Both the position numbers and the translations under genes were made by a program. Of a DNA stretch of 64,000 nt, positions 1 through 8,856 are shown piece after piece. Each line of letters starts with the position of its first letter. Position 1 is the first letter of the stretch. The DNA comes from Nitrosopumilaceae archaeon (GTDB lineage: Archaea > Thermoproteota > Nitrososphaeria > Nitrososphaerales > Nitrosopumilaceae): positions 22,065 to 86,064 of the forward strand of contig JASHNR010000061.1 in assembly GCA_030041535.1 (NCBI GenBank). The letters run 5' to 3'. The notes below the pieces were generated by a model. The model was not told the DNA's origin. It did not search any database and saw only the letters and a list, made by a program, of their open reading frames with translations.

Positions 1-30
1 TTAAATAATGCCTACCCTTAAAATACAATC

Positions 31-699
31 TTGCTTTCACTAGTAATAGCAGAATCAGCATTGGGGCTAGTACCTAAAGAGCTTCAAAATCATAATTCTG
101 TTCTTGCATCAGCGAGGAAATTTAACAAAAAACCATCTGAAATTCTCCTTGATGTATCATGGCACTTTGCTGCTATGAAGAAGATAAAAAATGAGATAAA
201 AAGAGGTAGGCCAGATTTGGTACATTTTTGCCTTCTTGAGGCTTGCAGTATACCCATATATTTTGAAAATAGACTCCAAGTCTTTGTACATACGATTGAT
301 GATAGGGTCATATTCTTTGACCAATCAGTAAGATTACCCAAGTCCTATCACCGGTTTGCAGGCCTCATAGAGAAGTTATATTTGAAAGGCGAGATTGAAG
401 AAGACGGCAAAAAGCTGCTTGAAATAAAAAAAATGAATTTTGATGACCTGATCAAAAAAATTAATCCCAAGCAGGTGATTGGGCTCTCAAGCAAAGGAAT
501 CTCATCTTCTTATCAACATCTTGCAGAAGAAGCAGACAAAGACACATGCATTGTGGTTGGAGGTTTTGCGAAGGGACAGTTTTCTGATGATATCAAGAAT
601 CATTTTGATAAGATGCTATCAGTTGACAGGAATCCTCTTGAAGCTCACATAATTATTTCTCGCATACTATACGAGTGCGAAAAAAGAATTATTATGTAG
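31..699 (+). CDS. nep1: Nep1/Emg1 16S rRNA pseudouridine N1-methyltransferase
   Basis: SPOUT-class methyltransferase that uses SAM to methylate N1 of a pseudouridine in helix 35 of 16S rRNA during small-subunit assembly. The 222-aa protein carries the family signature RGRPDLVHFCLLEAC at about residues 59-73 and a C-terminal glycine-rich SAM loop (VVGGFAKGQF, about 178-187), as expected for the trefoil-knot fold. Length fits archaeal Nep1. The start is TTG; an AT-rich box (TTAAATAA, 1-8) lies about 26 nt upstream, consistent with a leaderless transcript. A tRNA-Gly gene follows 20 bp downstream on the same strand. Assignment is from motif recognition and is firm. Confidence 0.93.
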   Translation: MLSLVIAESALGLVPKELQNHNSVLASARKFNKKPSEILLDVSWHFAAMKKIKNEIKRGRPDLVHFCLLEACSIPIYFENRLQVFVHTIDDRVIFFDQSVRLPKSYHRFAGLIEKLYLKGEIEEDGKKLLEIKKMNFDDLIKKINPKQVIGLSSKGISSSYQHLAEEADKDTCIVVGGFAKGQFSDDIKNHFDKMLSVDRNPLEAHIIISRILYECEKRIIM

Positions 700-719
700 G
701 TATAAGATTGGCAGTGTGA

Positions 720-793
720 GCGGTCGTAGTATAGTTTGGTTAGTACACTGGCCTTCCAAGCCCGTTACCCGGGTTCAAATCCCGGCGACCGCA
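720..793 (+). tRNA. tRNA-Gly (anticodon UCC)
   Basis: A full cloverleaf can be drawn: acceptor GCGGTCG/CGACCGC with discriminator A at 793, D arm GTA/TAC, anticodon loop CTTCCAA with UCC, and T arm CCGGG-TTCAAAT-CCCGG. No intron is visible and CCA is not encoded. The anticodon stem CTGGC/GCCCG has a T-C mismatch at the second pair. The T loop and acceptor stem are perfect, so the gene is probably functional. Confidence 0.95.
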
Positions 794-804
794 TAGTTCT
801 ACTT

Positions 805-1977
805 TTATGAAATTATTTTATTAGATATGAGATATTGAATTGAGTTTAGAAACGTTGCATCGTCTATCTTTCCCTCAAACCACCAATTAGCAGTATTTTT
901 TAGCCAATAAGGAACTACATTTCCAGTGGATTCCTCATTATTTGATGCTGTAGTGTTTTGTTGAGTCATATATTGTATCACATTATAAAAATCAGAATCA
1001 CTTGCTTTTCCATTTGCCCACAGACCTACCACTCTTTTTGCCCACATGACACTAGTGGAATTGTGAGTAGATTCTTTGCTAGTTTGATTATCAAAAAGAT
1101 AAAACCACGCTATGCCCGGTTCTGTTTTATTGATAAGAGTTCCTTCCAAAAGAACTGTATTGTTAAAAGAGCCAAATTTAGTATCATCCATGTTAACTGC
1201 CCTAAGAGTCACCTCACCTCTAGTTGTAAACTGTGGATAATCGTAAATATTGAAAACTCTGATTGCAAATCTTCCATTTTCGGTATCATTTGGCAGCACA
1301 TTTTTAGTGATTACCTCTCCTCCCTGTGCCTCCATTAGCTCAGAAGCAAACTGAGTTTGTAGAGGATTGATTATTTTATGATCAGGATCAGTATACGAAT
1401 AGTCTACTGGTTGCTGTGGAGTCTTGTTACAAATCTCATGCCTCCAAGTACCAGGATACTTGATTGCATCAATCATTAATTGGCCATGAAGCAGTTCATG
1501 ATATAGGATTACTTGGTTTTCCACCTGATGAACTGTGGGGTTCACATCTGTTTCATTTAACAAAATTTCCGGATTAAGTCTTAGCTCGTTGTTACATTGA
1601 AGCGTGACCTTGCCTGCTTCTGTTGTAACAAGACAGTTCCATGTATAGGTCCCTCCTGTAACTACATCCTGATGGGAATTATTTTCATCAAATTTAGCTA
1701 ATTTAGTAGTGATTACAGATACTACAAAATTATTTGTATCATTAGCATTGCATGAAAAACTTATGATCAGTGGTCTTTCAAATGTCTGAATTACGTCTGT
1801 TACATCAGTCTTAGGAACAGTAGTCTTTTCAAGTTGAGCAAGCAATTGATTGAAAAGAGTTTGCTCTTGGATTGTTGGAGGCTCATAAGTTGCGTATACT
1901 GAGACAAAACTTGTAAAAAGCAGAGCAGTAATTGCCAGACATAGATTTTTCAAACTAGAAAATTCACTTTTTTGCAA
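805..1977 (-). CDS. Secreted putative zinc metallopeptidase-like protein with two C-terminal Trp-rich modules
   Basis: A 390-aa exported protein of unknown function. An N-terminal hydrophobic signal segment (about residues 10-30) is followed by a region containing HELLH at 160-164, which matches the zinc-protease HExxH consensus. No third zinc ligand is obvious. The C-terminus has two copies of a module seen in several secreted proteins of this window: a diverged one (about 313-350) and PYWLKNTANWWFEGKIDDA onward. The start is TTG, directly abutting the TAA stop of the upstream gene (TAATTG), so translation is probably coupled. Peptidase activity is an inference from one motif. Confidence 0.7.
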   Translation of the reverse strand: MQKSEFSSLKNLCLAITALLFTSFVSVYATYEPPTIQEQTLFNQLLAQLEKTTVPKTDVTDVIQTFERPLIISFSCNANDTNNFVVSVITTKLAKFDENNSHQDVVTGGTYTWNCLVTTEAGKVTLQCNNELRLNPEILLNETDVNPTVHQVENQVILYHELLHGQLMIDAIKYPGTWRHEICNKTPQQPVDYSYTDPDHKIINPLQTQFASELMEAQGGEVITKNVLPNDTENGRFAIRVFNIYDYPQFTTRGEVTLRAVNMDDTKFGSFNNTVLLEGTLINKTEPGIAWFYLFDNQTSKESTHNSTSVMWAKRVVGLWANGKASDSDFYNVIQYMTQQNTTASNNEESTGNVVPYWLKNTANWWFEGKIDDATFLNSIQYLISNKIIS

Positions 1978-3162
1978 TTAAGAATTAGGACTCTGCTGTA
2001 TTTGATTCTTAAATTCATCCCATGCCGGCTTTGTGTTATTGTTATCATCAATCAGCCCCGTACTACAAAGATATGCCGCTGTATTATTCAAGAGAATACT
2101 GTTACTAAATGAAGTTTGTACGTTTGTGTTCAGGCCACTATAACAAGTATCAAACGGTCTGTCATATTGCCTGTACCATGTCATAAACTCAAATTGTGAT
2201 TCATTTTTCCTGTAAAAGTCAAACGCAGTCTTTACAAATTGTGCCTGATCTGCCTCTGTTCCGTTAACTGCTTTATCCGTGCTCCACCCAATCTCCATTA
2301 ATGCAATGTTCTTCCCGCCTGCATAATCTATCATTTTCTGAAGATTTTGTCCCTCTTCGTCAGGACTCTGGGTTTGATAAAATTCCAGATCAACTGGAGC
2401 ATAAGAATATGCTACAAAATCACCTTGATTGAGTTTTTTTACTATATCAGAATCAGAGTGGTTTATCAGGTCATTTAATGAAAACCAGTTTCCAAACTTG
2501 ACATTGGGGTGTTTTGCCTTAAGATTGGCATAAATGGAATTGAAAAAGTCCACATATTTTGAAATGTCATTTGGATGATCTCTAAAATAAATGTCGACAT
2601 CTCCGCCTATAATTACATAATCCACAATGTAGTATCTTGATAGAATTGCGTCAAGCGCACTTGCTGTCTGGTTTGCTAAATTTGCATCAAGATTTGGTTG
2701 TCCCAACCAATTTGGAAATGGTCCAAGCTGTTCGTTGTTTATTACAGAAAAGTAGAGTGTGACGTTGAGATGTTGTTCCCTATTTAGGCCCATGAGAATA
2801 TCATAGGTTTGCCAATTGAAAGTTCCCTGTTGCGGTTCTATGATTGGCCACAACATGTAGACATTGCTTCGACCTATGCCAGTAGATGCAGCCTGGATGT
2901 ATGCATTATGTACTTCATCAAAGGTCGGCCTTTCAGTTGGCGGCATGATGACTAGGCCAAGTTTTGGATTTGGTGTAACTTGAGCCTGAGATTGTGGTTG
3001 CACTTGAGGCTGCATAACAAGAAAGAATACTACGACAGCAACTGCAACAGCTGCTCCACCTACGGTAATACCAAGTATTTTTTTCTTTGACTTGACGCTA
3101 GTGGTTTGTTTGCTCTCTTTACTTGGAGCATCTGCAGAATCACTAGTAGCTTTTTTCTTCAA
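1978..3162 (-). CDS. Membrane-anchored glycoside-hydrolase-like TIM-barrel protein
   Basis: A 394-aa protein with a Lys/Ser-rich cytoplasmic N-terminus, one transmembrane anchor (about residues 29-50), a Pro/Gln linker, then an extracellular domain. The domain has features of beta/alpha-barrel glycosidases: an early MLWPIIEPQQGTFNW segment resembles the W-x-x-x-E-P-x-x-G-x-(F/Y)-x-W pattern of GH-A clan enzymes, and LMEIGWST later resembles the strand that carries a catalytic Glu. Substrate and activity are unknown. The start is TTG. It is followed without a gap by the HELLH protein, so the two are probably co-expressed at the cell surface. Confidence 0.6.
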   Translation of the reverse strand: MKKKATSDSADAPSKESKQTTSVKSKKKILGITVGGAAVAVAVVVFFLVMQPQVQPQSQAQVTPNPKLGLVIMPPTERPTFDEVHNAYIQAASTGIGRSNVYMLWPIIEPQQGTFNWQTYDILMGLNREQHLNVTLYFSVINNEQLGPFPNWLGQPNLDANLANQTASALDAILSRYYIVDYVIIGGDVDIYFRDHPNDISKYVDFFNSIYANLKAKHPNVKFGNWFSLNDLINHSDSDIVKKLNQGDFVAYSYAPVDLEFYQTQSPDEEGQNLQKMIDYAGGKNIALMEIGWSTDKAVNGTEADQAQFVKTAFDFYRKNESQFEFMTWYRQYDRPFDTCYSGLNTNVQTSFSNSILLNNTAAYLCSTGLIDDNNNTKPAWDEFKNQIQQSPNS

Positions 3163-3217
3163 CGCTATTTCCAGTAAATAATGATACTAAAAGAGTTTTG
3201 ATTGGAGAGCAGTGGAT

Positions 3218-5875
3218 CTATCCAGATGTGCATCCGCTATATCCACATTCAATGCATATGTTGCAACCTTCTGCGAACACAAGTGCATTTTTACATGTTG
3301 GACATAACATCTCTTCAATTTGTTCAGCCGTAAGTTTTGGTGGCAATTGCATAATTCCATTTTCTGGAATCTTGATCTGAAGTGCTCGCTCCACTTGGAC
3401 TCTCAGATAAGCGTTTGTGATATTCTTTGAAATGTAATCAGTTACATACGTGCTTGGAGTAACTTGGAATGTCTTTTGTACATCATCGCCTGTAATGTGA
3501 AGTACCTGTTCATGTCTTGAGCCATCTCGATATACAGTAATTCCCTTTAGTCCTAGTTCATGTGCTAACAGATATGCCGCCTTTACATCATCAGATGATA
3601 CATCGTTTGGCATATTGATTGTCTTTGCTATGGCATTTCCTATCCATCTTTGCCATACACCCTGTGCCATCAGATGATCTGTCCAGTGAATGTCCATTGC
3701 TGTAACAAAGATTTTCTGCATCCATTCTGGAATCTCTGGGATTCCTTTTACTGAGCCATAGTTATTTGCAATCTTTTCCAGTAACTGATCACTGTATAGA
3801 CCATGTTCCTTGAGAACTGCTTCAAATATCTTGTTTGTATAGAAGAATCTTCCTACGGTTACTCGCTTCTCAAATACAAGTGCAAACATTGGTTCCATTC
3901 CGTTGGAGCAATCTGCAATCATGGACAAGGTTCCAGTGGGTGCCACTGTAGTAGTGAGAACATTTCTGATTCCATTCTTTTGGATCTTTGCTATTAAGGC
4001 ATCCCAGTCATAGGTACGAGTATTCTTGGGTTTTTCATAATAACCTGCCACTGGAATCTTCCCTTCTGGATATTCTGTTTTTGAACACAGTGGAAATGGT
4101 CCTCGTGTTTTTGCAAGTGCGATGCTTTCTTCTGTGGAATAGTAGGTTAATGCCTCTGCTAGTTTTTCCTGGAATTCATATCCTTCTTGTGAATTGTATG
4201 GGATCCTTAGTTTGAATAACAGGTCGGCAACTCCCATTACTCCAAGCCCTATTCTTCTAGAGTCCTTAGATGCCTGATCTATTTCTGGAATTGGATAGTT
4301 GTTGACATCAATTATATTGTCTAGGAATCTGGTTGTTTTTCTAATTGCTTCTTCATATCTTTGCCAGTCAAATTCGTATTGTCCATCTGCCTTTCTCTTC
4401 ACAAAGTTAGCCAGATTAATTGATCCCAGATTACAGGATTCGTAAGGATACAAGCTTTGTTCCCCACAAGGATTTGTTGCACGTAGCGGTGCGCCGCGAG
4501 CCTTTGCAAATACGTTGTACTTGTTGATTATATCAAAGAAGATCAATCCAGGTTCCGCACTCTTCCATGCAGATAGTGCTATCAGATCAATAATATGATG
4601 TGCGTTTACTTCTCTGACTGGCGACATGTCCAGAGGACTTCGTAGTGTGTATTTGCCATCTTGTGAATTTATCAATGCTTCCCAAAAGTCTTCCCAGACT
4701 CCTACACTTACATTAAAGTTCTCTAGTACGCCTGGTTTTGTTTTAGCAGTAATGAATTTCTCAATATCTGGATGCCATGACTCTATTATTCCCATGTTTG
4801 CACCCCTTCGTTTTCCTCCCTGCTTGACCACTTCTGTAACAGTGTTAATTATATTCATGAAAGAGACTGGGCCTGATGCAACTCCCGATGTTGATGCAAC
4901 CATGTCTCCTTCTGGCCTCAAGTCAGAATAATTGATACCAACACCACCGCCTGATTTGAATATCAAAGCGGCGTCAGAAGATGATTTCATTATCTTTTCC
5001 ATATCATCAGGCATTCCAAGCACAAAACAGGCAGAAAGTTGTCCAAGTCGTGCTCCTGCATTCATCATCGTAGGAGAATTTGGCAGAAAGTCTTGAGAAG
5101 CCATCATTTCACAGTATTCGTCGATTCTTTCCGCATGTTGTTCAAACTTGTTTGCTGCCAGCATTGTAAGAAATTCTTTGATGTTAACCTTCATCTGGCC
5201 CCGTTTGGCAAGGTCAATGTAATGATGTATTAGTGACCTAAAGTGATATTTGTTGAGATAGTATTTTCCTATTTTGAATTTGCAGTTAAAGTCATCCAGC
5301 TTGTCTAGATATTTTGCTGCTTCCTCTGTATTCTGCGTATTACCTTTCTCCACACTAAAGACAGATGGATCTTTTAGAACATCTGAGATTCCAACAAGTG
5401 TTGCAACTCTTTCAAACATCTCGCCGGGGCTCTCAATTATCTGGCCCTTGTTGTTTCTGAGTAGATATCTAGAGGCAAGGACTCTAAGGCAATTAAGATC
5501 AAATTTCTTGGCAACAGAATCAAGAGTAGTGGATTCAAGTACCTTTGATTTCTCTTCACGTACTTTTCTGCGTTCATGTCTATACAATATGTACGCTTTA
5601 GCGATCTCCCCTAATCCTTCATCAATTAAGGTTGATTCTACCATATCTTGAACATCTTCTACGCTTGGTAATGCTGAAGATGAATAACCATGAGTCACAA
5701 GTTTTTCCATAACACGATTTGCTAGTTTATCGGCTGATCCATGATCTGGCCTACCACAAGCTACCAGTGCTTTATAGATTGCGTTTGAAATTTTATCCTT
5801 CTGGAATGAAGATACGCGACCATCACGTTTCTTTACATCGATGATCGAATTCTCTATTTGTGAAAAATCTGTCAT
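3218..5875 (-). CDS. nrdJ: Adenosylcobalamin-dependent (class II) ribonucleoside-diphosphate reductase
   Basis: Reduces ribonucleotides to deoxyribonucleotides with a B12-generated thiyl radical. The 885-aa chain begins with an ATP-cone allosteric domain (about residues 12-105), followed by the ten-stranded reductase barrel. Visible motifs are SACFVLGMPDDM (redox Cys), NPCGEQSLYPYESCNLGSINL split over the active-site loop (N-C-E triad) and PTGTLSMIADCSNGMEP. The last 28 residues hold six cysteines (C-x2-C ... C-x2-C-x2-C-x4-C), a zinc/redox tail typical of the B12 enzymes. The region upstream (5876-6091) is AT-rich with a TTTATTTAA box near 5908-5917 and a purine-rich leader. The neighbouring minus-strand gene is an NrdD-like protein. 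Confidence 0.95.
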   Translation of the reverse strand: MTDFSQIENSIIDVKKRDGRVSSFQKDKISNAIYKALVACGRPDHGSADKLANRVMEKLVTHGYSSSALPSVEDVQDMVESTLIDEGLGEIAKAYILYRHERRKVREEKSKVLESTTLDSVAKKFDLNCLRVLASRYLLRNNKGQIIESPGEMFERVATLVGISDVLKDPSVFSVEKGNTQNTEEAAKYLDKLDDFNCKFKIGKYYLNKYHFRSLIHHYIDLAKRGQMKVNIKEFLTMLAANKFEQHAERIDEYCEMMASQDFLPNSPTMMNAGARLGQLSACFVLGMPDDMEKIMKSSSDAALIFKSGGGVGINYSDLRPEGDMVASTSGVASGPVSFMNIINTVTEVVKQGGKRRGANMGIIESWHPDIEKFITAKTKPGVLENFNVSVGVWEDFWEALINSQDGKYTLRSPLDMSPVREVNAHHIIDLIALSAWKSAEPGLIFFDIINKYNVFAKARGAPLRATNPCGEQSLYPYESCNLGSINLANFVKRKADGQYEFDWQRYEEAIRKTTRFLDNIIDVNNYPIPEIDQASKDSRRIGLGVMGVADLLFKLRIPYNSQEGYEFQEKLAEALTYYSTEESIALAKTRGPFPLCSKTEYPEGKIPVAGYYEKPKNTRTYDWDALIAKIQKNGIRNVLTTTVAPTGTLSMIADCSNGMEPMFALVFEKRVTVGRFFYTNKIFEAVLKEHGLYSDQLLEKIANNYGSVKGIPEIPEWMQKIFVTAMDIHWTDHLMAQGVWQRWIGNAIAKTINMPNDVSSDDVKAAYLLAHELGLKGITVYRDGSRHEQVLHITGDDVQKTFQVTPSTYVTDYISKNITNAYLRVQVERALQIKIPENGIMQLPPKLTAEQIEEMLCPTCKNALVFAEGCNICIECGYSGCTSG

Positions 5876-6091
5876 TTTACACTCCCCGTACCAGTATCAA
5901 ACGAGAGTTAAATAAAGTCTGCGGCAAAATTTTTTTTCTCATTGCTGAGCTTTGCATCAATTTTGTTGACACCATTATGATTTTCATAGTAATAGATCGC
6001 CATACGTCAATATAATCGTAAAAGAATTCTGTGAAAATTTGTGAACAAATTCAATAATATTTTCTAATTTTTTTATTCTGGGAAGTGTCTG

Positions 6092-8245
6092 CTACGCTAG
6101 GATGTAAGGCGACTTGCAGACAGGGCATTTTTCTGCAATCGTTTCTTCTTTGAGTCCGCAATTGCTACAAATAGGCACCTTCTTGATCGGCCTAAACGAA
6201 CCTAATAGCTCTCCAGCTTTTTCTATAGCCCTCTTGATTCCTGAGGAATCCATTGCGTCTGGAATCTTGAGTTGGACTAGTACTCCGCCGTTAAGCATCT
6301 TTGAAAGATGGTTAGATTCGACTATCTTTTCACTCTTAGGAGTCATTCCATCAATTTCGGAGGCGTTAATAGTAATTCCTTCTGAATAGGATTCACCTTC
6401 TACGTGAGGATGAATCGACATTTTACCGTACTTTTCACCATCCAATGAAGAAAATCGAGCAGATGCATCACTTTCAGTTATAGAAATTGTAACATTGTCA
6501 CCCATTTCTTTTCCTTTCTTGGCTGCCACTTCAATAGCAGTAGCTATAACTTTTGCCAAGATTTCCTGTCCAGCCTTGTTATTTTCATAACCGAGTATTC
6601 CATAAACTGCTTCCTTGAGTCCTAGCAAATTAACAACTAATGTAACTGAACCCTTTTGCATATACTGCGTATTATTTGCAAGGATCGGGTTGAGTCCTCT
6701 ACGAGTAAGATCTGATATCTCCTTTTTTCGTATAGACATTGCTGCTAGAGCAGGTTTCATTAACAATGCCAGCCTTGCCCTAAAATAGGTTTCATCTTTG
6801 TTTGATTCAAATGCAAGTCGCGGCATATTGATCGACAAAGATTGTAAGTTAATTGAGGTAACCGAAGTGTTCTTTGTATCTCCCTTAAAGAGACCTTTGC
6901 TTGATGTCAATCCCTTTGAGAACATTACACGCCCTCCTAGTGCAATAATGTCAGACAGAATATCGGAAAACTCGTTAATCTTTCCTTTTTCATAATCTAT
7001 TATGATGCCTATTGATGGCAAAGGTGTAGATTTTACATATTTTTTATAGGCAGCAAGAATAGAGTCAATAAGCTTTGGTTCTGTGCCTATTGAAATTCTG
7101 AACGATGCGAGTGCTTCATTCTTTCCATATTTAGGCGCAGTTGATATTTTGGCAAAAGAATTTGCAATTTTTTCTTCAATTTCTGATATATTTTTTGAAT
7201 ATTTTTGTAATAATCCTACCAGTCCGTCAATAACAACTTCCTGAGAGGCCTCTTTGATAAGAAGTGACGTTATAATTGAAAGAGAAGTAGACAGATCATC
7301 AAGAGAGGTTGGAGCAGACGTTCTTGTTACTCCCAAGAATTTGCCTCGTAGGTCAATGCCGTCTTCTATCAACTCCTTGATGTTTACAAATATGGTATCA
7401 GGAAGAAGTGACCACAAACCAGCGTTTGTAATATGAATATCGCCTGAAAGATGAGAATCAGCAACATCCTTGGGCAGTGTGTTCAATACCAGATATTCCC
7501 CGAAAACAGTTTGACCTGTTTTAAATAGCATACCTTCTACCCCGTTATGGATACCGTCCACATTAGTCAACAATTCATGTATATCATATCCAGGAAGACC
7601 AAATCGTGTCAGTTTGTGCCTATAGTCCTCATGGCCTTGCTCCAAAAGCACAGAATTGACCATTTCACGTATTAATGAAGAGGTAAGATAGGATGTCTGG
7701 AATTTGTATATGCGGTTTTCAACCTCTTCTGTTATCTTTTGTGCAAGTTCAAGAGGCAGACTTCCTTCTCGAACAAGAGACTGGATTATTTTATGAGAGT
7801 TGAATTCCTCTATAGATTCATGCGATGTACGTACGTACATCTTGCCGCTCTCAATAATTGAGCGTTCCTCGATCTGCCTGGCAAGACTTAGTACTAATTT
7901 GCCCAAATTTGTAATGGTATATCGTCTCTCAGACTTGTTCAAGGCCACAAGAGACTGGCGTAATAATTTTCGAAGATGATATGCAAACTTGCCGCTTTCT
8001 TTCTTTGATTTGAATCCAGCAAGCGACTTTAGTTCGGAATATGTGAGTGGGCCTTTTGAGTTTAAGATTCTTAAAATATCTATTCTGTTAGGACTTGCCA
8101 TGACAGAAAAGATCATTCTTACTCGCTTAGATGCAGACTGTAAAATGCCTCCTCGCTTTTGATCACCAAAGTCTTCACTCAGTTCCATACCAAAGTCTAC
8201 TTGATGTCGGTAAATAAGATTTGTGACAGTTTGATCGATACGCAA
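6092..8245 (-). CDS. HTH / ATP-cone / NrdD-like protein without catalytic cysteine or glycyl radical loop (putative dNTP-responsive regulator)
   Basis: A 717-aa multidomain protein. Residues about 40-120 form an ArsR-like winged helix (SPNRIDILRILNSKGPLTYS). Residues about 135-205 form an ATP-cone (VRTSHESIEEFNSHKI), a dATP/ATP sensor of ribonucleotide reductases. Residues about 225-690 resemble the anaerobic reductase NrdD (DIHITNAGLW, SVTSINLQSLSINMPRLAF). The chain ends right after a C4 zinc site (Cys 693, 696, 707, 710). Those are its only cysteines, and the NrdD glycyl-radical loop normally found beyond the zinc site is missing, so it cannot work as a known class III enzyme. Start TTG. 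Placed between nrdJ and a small zinc-ribbon gene; a regulatory role on dNTP synthesis is inferred. Confidence 0.8.
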   Translation of the reverse strand: MRIDQTVTNLIYRHQVDFGMELSEDFGDQKRGGILQSASKRVRMIFSVMASPNRIDILRILNSKGPLTYSELKSLAGFKSKKESGKFAYHLRKLLRQSLVALNKSERRYTITNLGKLVLSLARQIEERSIIESGKMYVRTSHESIEEFNSHKIIQSLVREGSLPLELAQKITEEVENRIYKFQTSYLTSSLIREMVNSVLLEQGHEDYRHKLTRFGLPGYDIHELLTNVDGIHNGVEGMLFKTGQTVFGEYLVLNTLPKDVADSHLSGDIHITNAGLWSLLPDTIFVNIKELIEDGIDLRGKFLGVTRTSAPTSLDDLSTSLSIITSLLIKEASQEVVIDGLVGLLQKYSKNISEIEEKIANSFAKISTAPKYGKNEALASFRISIGTEPKLIDSILAAYKKYVKSTPLPSIGIIIDYEKGKINEFSDILSDIIALGGRVMFSKGLTSSKGLFKGDTKNTSVTSINLQSLSINMPRLAFESNKDETYFRARLALLMKPALAAMSIRKKEISDLTRRGLNPILANNTQYMQKGSVTLVVNLLGLKEAVYGILGYENNKAGQEILAKVIATAIEVAAKKGKEMGDNVTISITESDASARFSSLDGEKYGKMSIHPHVEGESYSEGITINASEIDGMTPKSEKIVESNHLSKMLNGGVLVQLKIPDAMDSSGIKRAIEKAGELLGSFRPIKKVPICSNCGLKEETIAEKCPVCKSPYILA

Positions 8246-8255
8246 ACTTTTTAGA

Positions 8256-8417
8256 TCAGTTCTTTTGTACGTCTACAGTAAATTCTGACGATGACAGCGT
8301 TTGACCGCAGGATGGGCATTTGCTGTTGTATGGTCGCATTACATCTTTGATCGATTTTAACATCCTCATGTTAGCTATTTTAGATCCACATTTGTCACAT
8401 ACAACATCGACTGACAT
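8256..8417 (-). CDS. Small zinc-ribbon protein (53 aa)
   Basis: A short reading frame from ATG to TGA, translating to a 53-aa protein with two CxxC knuckles (VVCDKCGSK near residue 6 and SKCPSCGQT near residue 33), the usual layout of a minimal zinc ribbon. It sits 10 bp upstream of the HTH/ATP-cone/NrdD-like gene on the same strand, so it is probably the first gene of that transcript. The function is not known; nucleic-acid binding or a partner role for its neighbour would fit. Confidence 0.7.
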   Translation of the reverse strand: MSVDVVCDKCGSKIANMRMLKSIKDVMRPYNSKCPSCGQTLSSSEFTVDVQKN

Positions 8418-8488
8418 TAAAAAGAGATCTCAGATAATGTTATAAAAGAAATGTCCTAGTTTTTTTTAATTAACTCGGTAAAATTGAT

Positions 8489-8854
8489 TTACTGTTTTTC
8501 AATGATCATTCCGTGTTCATCATATCCGGTGATCTTTACTTTTGTACTCAAAGGCAGATCTGCTGGAGATTTGATGTTTGCCATAAAGCCGGAAATTCGC
8601 AATTCAAAATTATTCACATTCATAACAACCCAGGCATATGGAACAGCCTTCTCAAAACCTTCTGGTGGGACAGTTATTATGGTATAGGTAGCTACTGTGC
8701 CCTCACCATCAATTACTATATTCTCAAATCCCTTGTTTCCACAATTTTGGCAAAAATATGTAGTGACCAGATGAGGATGTCCACATTTGGTGCATTTTCT
8801 CGCTAGTATCTTTCCTATCTTTGCGTTATTGATAAATTCCTCTTTAGATAGCAA
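8489..8854 (-). CDS. DUF35 family OB-fold / zinc-ribbon acyl-CoA-associated protein
   Basis: A 121-aa protein with an N-terminal rubredoxin-like zinc ribbon (ARKCTKCGHPHLVTTYFCQNCG) and a C-terminal OB-fold (DGEGTVATYTIITVPPEGF...). This architecture defines DUF35 proteins, which in archaea bridge thiolase and HMG-CoA synthase or act as thiolase partners. The gene starts with TTG two bases after the stop of the thiolase gene, so it is the thiolase partner in one operon. No HMG-CoA synthase gene is in this window next to it. Confidence 0.88.
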   Translation of the reverse strand: MLSKEEFINNAKIGKILARKCTKCGHPHLVTTYFCQNCGNKGFENIVIDGEGTVATYTIITVPPEGFEKAVPYAWVVMNVNNFELRISGFMANIKSPADLPLSTKVKITGYDEHGMIIEKQ

Positions 8855-8856
8855 AA

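Noticed and set aside
6092..8245. Annotation as active anaerobic ribonucleoside-triphosphate reductase
   Set aside because: No catalytic cysteine and no glycyl-radical loop, and no activase gene nearby.
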